Below, in pieces: positions 16,947-25,258 of a DNA stretch of 52,514 nucleotides. The notes under the pieces were generated by a model, which ran no database searches, was not told the DNA's origin, and was given only the letters and a program-made list of their open reading frames with translations. Origin of the DNA: a virus. Both the position numbers and the translations under genes were made by a program. Numbering within the stretch: position 1 is the first letter of the stretch; each line of letters begins with the position of its first letter. The stretch spans positions 1-52,514 of IMG/VR virus record IMGVR_UViG_3300023174_000228; one strand, written 5' to 3'.

Positions 16947-17774
16947 ATGAAATTTACAGTTCAAATAGAATCTGGTTTATGTAACTTTCTTAAGTCTTTT
17001 ATTACTGCTTTAAGCATAGCAGAAACCAATATACTACCTAGAGTTAATCATTGGTTTGATGCAGATTGTCGAGAAATTTTTGATGATTCTTTAATTTGTC
17101 ATGGTCCACATGAATTTGGTGAATCATTTATTTCAGCTAGATTTCTTATTTTAAAATCAGAAGAATCAGAACAGCCCGATTTAATAAATGATGCTAAAGT
17201 TTTGGGAAGAAAACCTGATATTACAAATGAAAATATTGCTCATTTATTTTCAGAAAATCTTACTATTGATTGGTTTTACGATAGAAGTCTTATATGTGAT
17301 AAAGTATATAAAAGGATTCAAAATGGAATTGAAAAAATTAAATGGAAAAATGAGGTTTTATCCGAGGTAGATAGAGTTTCTAAGCAATTTGAATATCCAT
17401 TATTAACAATACAAATAAGAACATGGACACACAAGTTTGATCCTCCTAACTGCACTCAAATTCGTGATGGCGTTATAAGAGATTATAATTTTGAAACATA
17501 TAAAAATGCAATTGATAAATTTTTACCAAAAGCAAAAACAATTTTTCTTACTTCAGATAAAGACGGCGTTTTACCAGAATATTTTGATTATTTGAAAGAT
17601 TACAATGTAATAACATATATTAAACCAAATCATATCACGCAAATGCAATATTCTGCAGCAACAATGTTATTGGGTGCAAAAAGTGATATGTTAGTTTGTA
17701 GTCGACTCAGTACATTTGCTGAGTGTATGTGGTGGTTTGGTGGGTGTAAAGCCGATACAATACCTGTTTTTTAA
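16947..17774 (+). CDS. Fucosyltransferase-like enzyme (GT11/GT23/POFUT-like)
   Basis: 275 residues. GLCNFLKSFITALSIAE at the start corresponds to the G-x-x-N loop of alpha-fucosyltransferases; LLTIQIRTW is the conserved donor-binding Arg strand, followed by IFLTSDKDG and a C-terminal SRLSTFAECMWWFGG. These elements in this order are what I know from the GDP-fucose-dependent superfamily. A GDP-6-deoxyhexose donor fits with gmd close by. Donor identity is inference. Confidence 0.65.
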   Translation: MKFTVQIESGLCNFLKSFITALSIAETNILPRVNHWFDADCREIFDDSLICHGPHEFGESFISARFLILKSEESEQPDLINDAKVLGRKPDITNENIAHLFSENLTIDWFYDRSLICDKVYKRIQNGIEKIKWKNEVLSEVDRVSKQFEYPLLTIQIRTWTHKFDPPNCTQIRDGVIRDYNFETYKNAIDKFLPKAKTIFLTSDKDGVLPEYFDYLKDYNVITYIKPNHITQMQYSAATMLLGAKSDMLVCSRLSTFAECMWWFGGCKADTIPVF

Positions 17775-17791
17775 AAAAATTATCGTAAAAT

Positions 17792-17819
17792 TTGACAATT
17801 TTTTACTAATTGATATATA
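17792..17819 (+). promoter_or_regulatory. Sigma-70-like promoter of the epimerase-rmlC-rmlD block
   Basis: TTGACA, 16-base spacer, TATATA, then eight bases to the ATG at 17828. Confidence 0.55.
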
Positions 17820-17827
17820 AGGTTAAT

Positions 17828-18793
17828 ATGGATAAAATACTAATTATTGGTGGATCAGGATATATTGGAGGTTATTTGACTGATCTTATAACGAAGTCAC
17901 CAACAACAAAAAATTATAATCTGTTAAAGCCTGCAGTTTTAGACAATTTGATTTATGAAGATCGTTTCTTAAAACAAGTGGATTTTTATAATATTGATGT
18001 TCGAGATGTAAAGGAATTGGATAAGGTAATTCATAATTATAAAGTTGTTGTTATGCTTGCAGCATTGGTTGGAGATCCTGCATGTGCTGTAGACAAACAA
18101 TTATCTTATGATATTAACGTTACTCCTGTTAAATGGATAACAGACAATTATAAGGGGAAAATAATTTTCACTTCAACATGTTCAGTTTATGGAAAAAATG
18201 ACGATCTTATTGATGAAAATGCAACACCAAATCCTCTTTCCATTTATGCTGAAACAAAACTTGAAGCAGAACAGTATCTTTTCTCAAAGAGACCTGATAG
18301 CTTAATTTTCAGATTAGGTACACTTTATGGGTTGGGAGATAGTCATAGTCGGCTACGTTTGGATCTGGTCGTAAATGTATTAACACTCAAGGCATCTTTG
18401 GGTGAGACATTAAAGGTATTTGGTGGAGAACAATGGCGACCTCTTTTGCATGTAAAGGATGTGGCAAATGCAACATTGTTTGGAATTTCAAATAATATTT
18501 CAGGAATCTATAATCTTTCTGAAAGAAATGCAACAATGCGTGACATCGCTGAAACCATAAAAGAAGAAATTCCATCTGCAAAGATTGAATATAGCGAAAT
18601 ACCATTTGAAGATCTTAGGAATTATAAGGTCAAAAATGAAAAGATCATGAAAACAGGATGGAACCCTCAATATTCATTGGTTTCTGGGATAAAAGAAATG
18701 AACGATGTTTTTAAACAAAAACGTGTTAAACAAGTAATGGATGATGTTTATCACAACGGAAATTATATAAGGAGACTTTATGGAAAAAAATGA
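17828..18793 (+). CDS. NAD-dependent nucleotide-sugar epimerase/dehydratase (extended SDR)
   Basis: Rossmann motif GGSGYIGGYL at residues 7-16, then MLAALVGDP, a Ser/Thr-rich STCSVYG and the catalytic YAETK, in extended-SDR order. The ATG at 17828 follows the promoter; an upstream in-frame ATG would add an unrelated extension. 14-base overlap with the RmlC-like gene indicates an operon. Substrate undefined; epimerase or reductase of a 4-keto sugar is most likely. Confidence 0.8.
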   Translation: MDKILIIGGSGYIGGYLTDLITKSPTTKNYNLLKPAVLDNLIYEDRFLKQVDFYNIDVRDVKELDKVIHNYKVVVMLAALVGDPACAVDKQLSYDINVTPVKWITDNYKGKIIFTSTCSVYGKNDDLIDENATPNPLSIYAETKLEAEQYLFSKRPDSLIFRLGTLYGLGDSHSRLRLDLVVNVLTLKASLGETLKVFGGEQWRPLLHVKDVANATLFGISNNISGIYNLSERNATMRDIAETIKEEIPSAKIEYSEIPFEDLRNYKVKNEKIMKTGWNPQYSLVSGIKEMNDVFKQKRVKQVMDDVYHNGNYIRRLYGKK

Positions 18794-19244
18794 AATTAAA
18801 ACATTAAATGGTGGATTGGCAACAGATGATCGTGGAACAGTTCGTTTTGTAAATGATTTCAATTTTGAAGGAGTTAAAAGATTTTATCAGGTACAAAACC
18901 ACCGAGAAGGATTCATCCGGGCTTGGCATGCTCACCAGAAAGAAGCCAAATATGTTTATGTTGCAAAAGGAACAGCTTTGATTGGTGCGGTTCCTTTTGA
19001 TGTAATGATGAATCTAAAAAATAAAAATGGTGAATTGGACAATTCAAAAATTTTTAAAACTGTTTTGTCTGCAAACAATCCTAAAATAGTGTATATTCCA
19101 TCTGGTTATGCAAATGGATTTAAATCTTTAGAGAAGGATACTATAATTCAATTCTTTAGCACAAGCACACTTCAAGAATCATTGGGAGATGATTTTCGAT
19201 TTGACTATGATCTTGTGGATATTTGGAAGGAGGACTACCGATGA
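18780..19244 (+). CDS. RmlC-like dTDP-4-dehydrorhamnose 3,5-epimerase
   Basis: 154-residue cupin with the RmlC landmarks: DDRGTVRFV near the N-terminus, IRAWHAHQKEAKYVYVAKG (catalytic His region), and YIPSGYANGFKSL. A strong Shine-Dalgarno (AAGGAG) precedes the ATG. It overlaps the SDR upstream and RmlD-like gene downstream. The family usually has 180 or more residues, so this is a compact form; epimerisation of another 4-keto-6-deoxy sugar is possible. Confidence 0.75.
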   Translation: MEKNEIKTLNGGLATDDRGTVRFVNDFNFEGVKRFYQVQNHREGFIRAWHAHQKEAKYVYVAKGTALIGAVPFDVMMNLKNKNGELDNSKIFKTVLSANNPKIVYIPSGYANGFKSLEKDTIIQFFSTSTLQESLGDDFRFDYDLVDIWKEDYR

Positions 19245-20071
19245 AAATAATTGTATTGGGTAAGAATGGAATGCTTGGAAGATATATTTTCAAATATCTT
19301 GGAAAGAATTTTGTTGTAAAAGGAATTACACGTGAGGATTTGGACGTTTCAGATACTGATAATTTAAAAAATAATTTTAATAAATTATATGATGTGGGTG
19401 TAAATGATCTTGTTGTTAACTGTGTAGGAACTATCAAACCCAGATGTGATGAACTGGGAGAAATCAATGCAATTAAAGTAAATTCTATTGTTCCCAGGAT
19501 TTTGGCAGATCTTTCTAAAGAAAAGGGTTTCAAACTTTTACACCCGACAACTGACTGCATTTATTCTGGAAATACAGGTGCATATAAAGAAATCAGTGAA
19601 ATGGATGTAAGTGATGTATATGGTGTAACCAAGTATTTGGGTGAAACAAAGCATGCCACTAATTTAAGAGTAAGCATTATTGGTGAGGAAACAGTTAATA
19701 AAAGAAGTCTTGTGGAGTGGTGTAAAACCTTAGATGGAAAAGAAGCAAAAGGATTTACAGATCATTTATGGAATGGAGTAACTTGTTTGACTTATGCAAA
19801 AATAATTGAAACCATGATAGAGAAGAACATATGGTGGACAGGAACACGTCATGCCCTTTCACCAAGATCATTGAACAAATATGAATTGGTTAAGCTCATC
19901 ACTGATGTTTATAAAATAAAGGTAGATTTGAAGGAAGCAGAATCTGGAAAGAAATGCGACCGCACACTACAAACAATTCATGGTGAAAATAATTTGTTCA
20001 ATATACCTGATCTTCAAGTACAGATTAGTGATATGCAAAAATTTAGTAAAGAATTATATTCTAATGAATGA
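19241..20071 (+). CDS. RmlD-like dTDP-4-dehydrorhamnose reductase
   Basis: 276 residues from the ATG at 19241, chosen because AAGGAGG lies just upstream and the ATGA overlaps the previous stop. Rossmann loop VLGKNGMLGRYIF, VVNCVGTIKP, HPTTDCIYSG and the catalytic VYGVTK follow RmlD order. It would complete a rhamnose-like pathway with RmlC here and RmlB at 32643; RmlA is not in the window. Confidence 0.75.
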   Translation: MKIIVLGKNGMLGRYIFKYLGKNFVVKGITREDLDVSDTDNLKNNFNKLYDVGVNDLVVNCVGTIKPRCDELGEINAIKVNSIVPRILADLSKEKGFKLLHPTTDCIYSGNTGAYKEISEMDVSDVYGVTKYLGETKHATNLRVSIIGEETVNKRSLVEWCKTLDGKEAKGFTDHLWNGVTCLTYAKIIETMIEKNIWWTGTRHALSPRSLNKYELVKLITDVYKIKVDLKEAESGKKCDRTLQTIHGENNLFNIPDLQVQISDMQKFSKELYSNE

Positions 20072-20856
20072 AGGTTTCTTTTTTTCAAACGTATATTGAT
20101 CGTTTGCCTCTTTTAATGGCAAGAAGTGAGGATGGTTTTTTTAAAAAATTTACAGATAATTTTGATGTAAATATAATTTCTCTGCATAATGTAACGGAGA
20201 ATGTCAGAGATTATGTAAAAAATAATCAAATTGTTGAAAATAAAATTATATTAGAATTTAACAATATAAGTTATACGCAGTGCATATCAAATTTACTAAA
20301 TGTACTTTCAGATCTTAAGTGTGAAAAATTTTTCTTTTATCAGGATGATACTTTTTCTAATGAGATAGATGAATCCAATTTTTCAGATCTGATCGATGTT
20401 TGTTTTAATTTTGAATATGAAATTGTAAGTCTTTCTCACAAAATAAGTCTTTTCAAAGAAATGCGTAAAGAAATTTTATATAAAACAAAAAGTTTTAATG
20501 TTTATAATACAAACACATATGATTTTTGTAAAACAGGTAGTTGGTCGTTTGACGACTCTCCTTTTATTTGTGATTTTAAACAATTAAAAAATATTTTTGA
20601 TGATACTTATTTTTCTTGTGGGGATATATGGTCGGCTGAAAAATATTTAAACAATAAATTCAGACAAAAATGCATGAATAGAAGTATAACCGACATATCT
20701 TTTTTTGTTCAATACGGTCTTATTGGAAATAATGTTCATCAGCATCATAAAGAAGATATTAAGAAGAAATTAAAATTATCAAAACAGGTGGTGGATATGC
20801 TTGAATATTATTATGATAATCCTAATATCTGGAATCCTGCCTTGAATAAAAAATAA
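20068..20856 (+). CDS. Putative glycosyltransferase, 262 aa
   Basis: No clear family. KFFFYQDDTFS resembles a DxD site, and the gene is the last of the cassette, with an ATGA overlap with the RmlD-like gene. Rich in Phe, Asn and Lys. Context and the QDD motif suggest a sugar transferase; confidence is modest. Confidence 0.45.
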   Translation: MKVSFFQTYIDRLPLLMARSEDGFFKKFTDNFDVNIISLHNVTENVRDYVKNNQIVENKIILEFNNISYTQCISNLLNVLSDLKCEKFFFYQDDTFSNEIDESNFSDLIDVCFNFEYEIVSLSHKISLFKEMRKEILYKTKSFNVYNTNTYDFCKTGSWSFDDSPFICDFKQLKNIFDDTYFSCGDIWSAEKYLNNKFRQKCMNRSITDISFFVQYGLIGNNVHQHHKEDIKKKLKLSKQVVDMLEYYYDNPNIWNPALNKK

Positions 20857-20868
20857 TTGTGATAAGAT
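20842..20868 (+). promoter_or_regulatory. Sigma-70-like promoter of the GMP reductase gene
   Basis: TTGAAT, 15-base spacer, TAAGAT, six bases to the ATG at 20875. Both hexamers and the spacing are identical to those of the adenylosuccinate synthetase promoter at 37046-37072. The -35 lies inside the end of the preceding gene. Confidence 0.65.
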
Positions 20869-20874
20869 TTGTAT

Positions 20875-21867
20875 ATGAATAAAGCCATAGGGTTTGAAGA
20901 TGTTGTATTGATTCCAAAATATAGTGAATTGGAATCCCGAAAAGGTGCAGATACAAAGGTTTGTATTGGAAATAATGTTTTTAAGTTGCCAGTAACTCCT
21001 TCAAATATGGTTTGCACGATAAACGATGAGTTGGGAAAATTTTTATCTGAAAACATGTATTTTTATGTAATGCATCGGTTTGGTGACACTTTAAATTTTG
21101 TTAAAAAAGCAAACGAAGAAAATTGGAAATTCATTTCAATTTCTGTTGGTGTAAGAGAAAAATGCGACAAAATAGTTGATCAATTAAAAGAACAAAACCT
21201 TAAAGTTGATTGTATTCTTATTGATGTTGCACATGGTCATCATTTTCTTGTAAAAGAAGCTATAAGAAAGATTAAAAAATATTTTCCTGACACTCTTGTT
21301 ATTGCTGGAAATGTTACCACCAAACAAGGAACACAGGACTTAAAGGACTGGGGTGCAGATATGGTCAAGGTGGCAATAGGCACAGGCAAGGCATGTATAA
21401 CCAAAGACAAGACAGGATTTACACTTCCAGTGTTTACATGTATTCAGGAGTGTGCAGAAGTGGATGTGCCTATAATGGCAGATGGAGGCGTTCGTTGTCA
21501 TGGAGACATTGCCAAGAGCATTGTTGCAGGTTCCACCATCAATATGGTTGGAAGTATGTTTGCAGCATGCACAGATAGCCCTGCAGATAGAATTATAGAA
21601 TATCCTGTAACAGATTCAAAAAGTGACCTGGAGTTCAAAAAACCAAAATTATATAAAAAATATTTTGGATCTGCTAGTTATGAACATAAGATCATAAACA
21701 ATCTTTCTGTTGAAAATATTGAAGGGACAACTGTTTTAGTTGAAGAAAATGGAAAAACATATTTGCAAATGCTTTTAGAAATAGAACAGGACTTGCAGAG
21801 TAGCATTTCTTATTCGGGAGGATATAATATTACTGATCTATCCCATACAAATTATAGAATCATATGA
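20875..21867 (+). CDS. guaC: GMP reductase / IMP dehydrogenase family protein, GMP reductase more likely
   Basis: A (beta/alpha)8 barrel of 330 residues. GMP reductase makes IMP from GMP with NADPH. Landmarks: FEDVVLIPKYSEL at the N-terminus, LIDVAHGHH near 115-123, the active-site loop AIGTGKACIT with Cys174 and Thr176, KTGFTLPVFTCIQECAE, and IMADGGVRCHGDIAKSIVAG. KTGxxxPxxxxxxECA and the lack of a CBS domain favour GMP reductase over IMP dehydrogenase. The usual GPGSxC loop is GTGKAC here, a notable change. Start chosen from the promoter six bases upstream. Confidence 0.8.
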   Translation: MNKAIGFEDVVLIPKYSELESRKGADTKVCIGNNVFKLPVTPSNMVCTINDELGKFLSENMYFYVMHRFGDTLNFVKKANEENWKFISISVGVREKCDKIVDQLKEQNLKVDCILIDVAHGHHFLVKEAIRKIKKYFPDTLVIAGNVTTKQGTQDLKDWGADMVKVAIGTGKACITKDKTGFTLPVFTCIQECAEVDVPIMADGGVRCHGDIAKSIVAGSTINMVGSMFAACTDSPADRIIEYPVTDSKSDLEFKKPKLYKKYFGSASYEHKIINNLSVENIEGTTVLVEENGKTYLQMLLEIEQDLQSSISYSGGYNITDLSHTNYRII

Positions 21868-22430
21868 TACTACCAAAACAAAAATATAATCTGGAAATCA
21901 TAAACAAAAGGTTTGCTCATGCCTATTTTAAGGATAAGGCACTTCCAAGTGGAAACGTTATTGTTTTTGCTGGAGAACTGGATCCGGGAAAAGGTTATGA
22001 CTTCTCTCAATTTTCAATTGATAAAATGGACGAAGCAATTCACATTGTTTATGAAAATCCTCTTGTTCAGGATTCTGTATCAGGGGCACTGTTCTCACAT
22101 TTTCTTATAAGTTCAATTGCCAATATTCTTTCTCAAGAATTTCTTAAAATGCCAATTGCAGTAAACATGGATAATATGATTGTTACGAAAGAATTTCAAA
22201 GAAAAAGCATTATACAGAATCAAGGAATACTGAATATTGCCAAATACAGAATAATCAATTCTTGTAGCATAGGTCATATTGCAATATGCAATAAAGCTGG
22301 TGATAATGCACCTATATATACATATGAAATGGGATTGAATGAAGAACAGGTTAATAAGTTTTCTCAAACCATAGTGGATATGTTTTATAAAGTTTCTGAT
22401 GCAATTTTTCTAAGATCTACGGCATGTTAA
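21864..22430 (+). CDS. Hypothetical protein, 188 aa, coupled to guaC
   Basis: ATGA overlap with the GMP reductase gene, so co-translated. Mixed alpha/beta protein; residues FAGELDPGKGYDFSQ, a long central helix (SVSGALFSHFLISSIANIL), then ECx-free strands ending IYTYEMGLNEEQV. A faint likeness to DUF366 was considered but is too weak to assign. The genetic link to purine metabolism is the best clue. Confidence 0.6.
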   Translation: MILPKQKYNLEIINKRFAHAYFKDKALPSGNVIVFAGELDPGKGYDFSQFSIDKMDEAIHIVYENPLVQDSVSGALFSHFLISSIANILSQEFLKMPIAVNMDNMIVTKEFQRKSIIQNQGILNIAKYRIINSCSIGHIAICNKAGDNAPIYTYEMGLNEEQVNKFSQTIVDMFYKVSDAIFLRSTAC

Positions 22431-22822
22431 ATTTTTTTCAGTATATAAACAATTTGCTTTTCAGTAAAAAGGCAAAGCTTGCAGGAACAGACAGTTGTAG
22501 TGAAAATATAAGCGGATTCATGCTTAACCGGTGGATTAGTTTTTATGATAAACAAACCTGTTCAAATGTTAACACTTTTTGCAATAAACCTCATTTGACA
22601 GAAGATCCTGATTTATTGTCAAAATTTCTATTTGTTTTTATTCCACAGAAAAGCTATAAAAAAATAGATTATATTAATAAAAATAAGAACAAAAAACAAG
22701 AAGATCCCACTGATATTATTTGCAAAATAATGCAGGTCGGTAAACGTGATGCAGAAATGATTGTTAAAACAACAGATGAAAAAGATTTAAAAAACTTCTT
22801 GAAAATTTACGAAACGTTGTAA
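22424..22822 (+). CDS. Possible clamp-loader small subunit (T4 gp62-like)
   Basis: 132 residues. FMLNRWISFYDKQTCSNVNT, then FLFVFIPQKSYKKIDYINK, then IICKIMQVGKRDAEMIVKTT, follow the order of conserved elements I recall from distant T4-family gp62 proteins (xxNRxLS, a RxxxxxK segment, and a C-terminal helix pair with a KA..I pattern). T4 gp62 is longer (about 187). No clamp or gp44 gene lies nearby, so this is a tentative call. Confidence 0.4.
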   Translation: MLNFFQYINNLLFSKKAKLAGTDSCSENISGFMLNRWISFYDKQTCSNVNTFCNKPHLTEDPDLLSKFLFVFIPQKSYKKIDYINKNKNKKQEDPTDIICKIMQVGKRDAEMIVKTTDEKDLKNFLKIYETL

Positions 22823-22830
22823 TTACCTAT

Positions 22831-23277
22831 GTGAATATAGATCATGTACCCGTAACGAAAAGTATAATTGACCTTAGTGGATTCAGTGGAAATTCTTTTG
22901 ATAGTGTGTTTTTAGGATATGATCTGGATCAAATTTTGGATGACGTAATCCTTGCTGAATTTGTAGATACCACAACAGATAAGGATGAAATTGTAAGAAA
23001 CGGTATTATTGTAAAAACAAATGCTATGACAAATGCTTGGCGTTTGGCAAAAGTAATTCTCATGGGTCCAAATTGCAATCTTGTTAAAAAAGGAGACGTT
23101 ATCATGTTTCCAAACAATATGGGTGTTTTGATTGGAAAAATTGAAGTTACCAATCACGGACTTGTTAAGAACGGAATTTTTATCAACGAACAAAGAATAT
23201 TCGGTGTTTGCCGTCCAAGAAAAAATGAAAACAAGCCTGCAAGCTCTAAAAACAATTCTAGAAACAAACGTCGCTGA
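22831..23277 (+). CDS. GroES/gp31-like cochaperonin
   Basis: 148 residues, GTG start. The central part reads like a GroES domain: DEIVRNGIIVKTN as the mobile-loop strand, AKVILMGPNCNLVKKGDVIMFPNNMG as the core barrel, and a last strand IFGVCRP. The family caps GroEL; T4 gp31 replaces GroES for folding the capsid protein. The N-terminal ~35 residues and a basic Asn/Lys tail are extra. No hydrophobic IVL tripeptide is obvious in the loop, so GroEL binding is inferred. Confidence 0.6.
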   Translation: MNIDHVPVTKSIIDLSGFSGNSFDSVFLGYDLDQILDDVILAEFVDTTTDKDEIVRNGIIVKTNAMTNAWRLAKVILMGPNCNLVKKGDVIMFPNNMGVLIGKIEVTNHGLVKNGIFINEQRIFGVCRPRKNENKPASSKNNSRNKRR

Positions 23278-23608
23278 AATTCGTTTTGCCCGACGAAGAC
23301 CAAAAGCAGGTCATCCAGCACAGCGCCATATGATTTGCAGCAATGATAAACGTTTTCTTAGCACTGCTGCTGGTCGAATCACTTTAAATTTTCGTCCGGT
23401 AACAAACACAAAACCAGTTCCTTATTTTAACCGAAATGCAAAAAACGTTTTGAATGTTTGGGATATCATTATGCAAGATTATCGTAACATAAGTATGGAT
23501 AATTGCGATTTGGTGCAAATTATTCCTTCCGATAAGTTCTGGGATTTCTTTGAAAAAAACCTCGCCATTCTTTCTCCTGGCGAAAAAATGAGGTACATGG
23601 ACAGTTGA
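23225..23608 (+). CDS. Phage SH3-like protein resembling DUF2693
   Basis: 127 residues from the ATG at 23225, which overlaps the GroES-like gene by 53 bases; an upstream TTG in frame is less likely. A leading helix (LQALKTILETNVAEIRF), a Cys-containing strand RHMICSNDKRFL, and a late VLNVWDIIMQDYRNISMDNC segment follow the pattern of short T4-type proteins annotated as SH3 beta-barrel/DUF2693. Role unknown. Confidence 0.5.
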   Translation: MKTSLQALKTILETNVAEIRFARRRPKAGHPAQRHMICSNDKRFLSTAAGRITLNFRPVTNTKPVPYFNRNAKNVLNVWDIIMQDYRNISMDNCDLVQIIPSDKFWDFFEKNLAILSPGEKMRYMDS

Positions 23609-23949
23609 AACTTCCTGAAGACATTGAGAAAAACATTTTGAACTATCTTCAAAAGAAGGTGGTTTTTGTAAATGAAAACAAACAATATAAAGAAGGTGTT
23701 CTTCTTCTTTTTTCAGTAAAGGATTTTTATTTGAATTTCACAATTAGTTGTGATCGAAAAGAAAGAAAAATTTTAGAGATTCCTTTTCCTTTTGATTGCA
23801 GATTTCGTAAAAATCATATTGAGTTTGATTATCATATAACCAATCTATCTAAAGGAATGCACAACATATCTTCCAGCTTGAAGGTAATGCCCATACCTAG
23901 AAAGAAAAAGTTTTATAATACAAATATGGTTCTAAGTGCTTTGTCCTGA
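23605..23949 (+). CDS. Hypothetical protein, 114 aa
   Basis: TTG start overlapping the previous stop (TTGA), with no better ATG nearby. Predicted strand-rich fold with LPEDIEKNILNYLQKK as a leading helix and a basic C-terminus (IPRKKKFY). Ends just before the gp15 gene. Family not recognised. Confidence 0.5.
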   Translation: MKLPEDIEKNILNYLQKKVVFVNENKQYKEGVLLLFSVKDFYLNFTISCDRKERKILEIPFPFDCRFRKNHIEFDYHITNLSKGMHNISSSLKVMPIPRKKKFYNTNMVLSALS

Positions 23950-23950
23950 A

Positions 23951-23958
23951 GTAAATAC
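23951..23958 (+). promoter_or_regulatory. Late box with short leader before gp15
   Basis: GTAAATAC followed by AGGA and the ATG at 23973; unlike most late boxes here it leaves a short leader with a ribosome binding site. Confidence 0.45.
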
Positions 23959-23972
23959 TTTAGGACAAAGTT

Positions 23973-24791
23973 ATGCTGCAACAATCGTATCATTTTGAAA
24001 TAAAGGATCTTATAGCATCTTTCATAGATGCTTTTGACGGAACAGTTATACGTCGATTCAACAAAAATAGAGATGCTGAAAGCCAAATAAAGGTTCGTTA
24101 CCTTTATGCACCAAAACAACGGGTTCTTTTTGATATTGTAACCCCCGGTCAAAATCTTACTCTTCCTGTTGTTGCCATAACCATTACAGGATTGAATAGG
24201 GACGAAAATCGAGTTTTTAATAAAATTGCAGGATTCTATGTGAATCAAGCAACTCGAATAGAAGACTCTTCTGCCCAAACATCATATTTCCGAACACCTA
24301 CACCTGTTGATATAGGAATCAACATGAGCATATTGACCCGATATCAAACTGATATGGATCAGATTCTGAGCAATTTCATTCCTTTCAATAATCCTTATAT
24401 TATTATTTCCTGGCAAATTCCAACAGCATATAATCTGGCAGTTCCTCAAGAAATAAGAAGCGAAGTGCTTTGGAACGGAACGGTTAATCTGAATTATCCA
24501 GTAGATCAGGATCCAAATAATAAATCTCTTATTGTGGCAGATACCAGTTTCACAATAAAAGGTTGGATATTTCCTGCTGAAAGCCCAGATGTTAAAAATA
24601 TATTTTATATTAATACAGATCTTAATGCAGCTGGTCCAGGTGTTTCATTGAATTACGACAATTATGCTAATCTTCAAGCTCAATCATATACAAGCAATTC
24701 TCCGAATAGTGCATTTCAAAATACAGATACAATTTCCATCAGTGCAAATCCTCAATTTGTTGGTCCGTCCGAATTACAGGTGGAGGTATAA
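23973..24791 (+). CDS. 15: Tail sheath stabiliser / tail completion protein, T4 gp15 family
   Basis: 272 residues, exactly the length of T4 gp15. Shared features: an N-terminal IKDLIASFIDAFDGTVIRRF strand-helix, KVRYLYAPKQRVLF, the central INMSILTRYQTDMDQIL segment that is the family's hallmark (ElsIfTRYedDmfQi in T4), FIPFNNPYI, and SFTIKGWIFPAE. It caps the tail at the head-proximal end and joins it to the neck. The portal gene lies one gene away, as expected for a head-tail module. Confidence 0.88.
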   Translation: MLQQSYHFEIKDLIASFIDAFDGTVIRRFNKNRDAESQIKVRYLYAPKQRVLFDIVTPGQNLTLPVVAITITGLNRDENRVFNKIAGFYVNQATRIEDSSAQTSYFRTPTPVDIGINMSILTRYQTDMDQILSNFIPFNNPYIIISWQIPTAYNLAVPQEIRSEVLWNGTVNLNYPVDQDPNNKSLIVADTSFTIKGWIFPAESPDVKNIFYINTDLNAAGPGVSLNYDNYANLQAQSYTSNSPNSAFQNTDTISISANPQFVGPSELQVEV

Positions 24792-24793
24792 TT

Positions 24794-25201
24794 ATGGGAG
24801 ACAGATACTTAAAATTAGGAGATGGTAGTTTTACTCCTCGCGCTAAAATTGTACCAACAGTGACAATAACGCCTGGATTCACCGGACTTAAACTTCGTTT
24901 TCAAGGAAATCAATTTGCATATAAAATTCAAGGATTATATCTTTCAGCAAATACAGATAATGCAATGCTTTCTTGTTTTGATTTTTATTCCCATATTAGA
25001 AGCATAAGCAGCAAATTTCATCCATTTTCAGGGTATCCTATAGAAGATTATACTATTATTGATAATAATACACTCAATATACAATTTCCTAAAATTAATC
25101 TAAGTGCTTGTAATATTGATTTTATTTTCACAAATCCTGCTGGTTATGCCAAAGCTTCACAGTCAAGCAGATTCACATATATTAAAATATTAAGCAGTTA
25201 A
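24794..25201 (+). CDS. Putative virion protein, 135 aa
   Basis: Strong Shine-Dalgarno (GGAGG) overlapping the end of the gp15 gene. Predicted all-beta domain (VTITPGFTGLKLRFQG, INLSACNIDFIFTNPAGYAK), resembling immunoglobulin/TIG-like decoration folds. Sits between gp15 and the portal, where T4 has terminase, sheath and tube genes. Neck, decoration or tail-associated role is plausible. Confidence 0.55.
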   Translation: MGDRYLKLGDGSFTPRAKIVPTVTITPGFTGLKLRFQGNQFAYKIQGLYLSANTDNAMLSCFDFYSHIRSISSKFHPFSGYPIEDYTIIDNNTLNIQFPKINLSACNIDFIFTNPAGYAKASQSSRFTYIKILSS

Positions 25202-25244
25202 TTATTTTTAAAATAATAATGCACATTGAAAATTTGTTGCATTT

Positions 25245-25252
25245 TATAAATA
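25245..25252 (+). promoter_or_regulatory. T4-like late promoter of the portal gene
   Basis: Perfect TATAAATA, six bases before the ATG at 25259. A TTGAAA further upstream (25226) may be coincidental. Confidence 0.7.
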
Positions 25253-25258
25253 AATAGT

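Noticed and set aside
20875-21867. IMP dehydrogenase
   Set aside because: No CBS domain and the KTGxxxPxxxxxxECA segment fits GMP reductase better, although the loop GTGKAC is atypical for both.
21864-22430. DUF366 assignment
   Set aside because: Only a few scattered positions seem similar; not enough to support a family call.
25226-25231. TTGAAA as a -35 for the portal promoter
   Set aside because: Spacing to TAAATA is 15, but other late boxes here lack any -35, so this is most likely chance.
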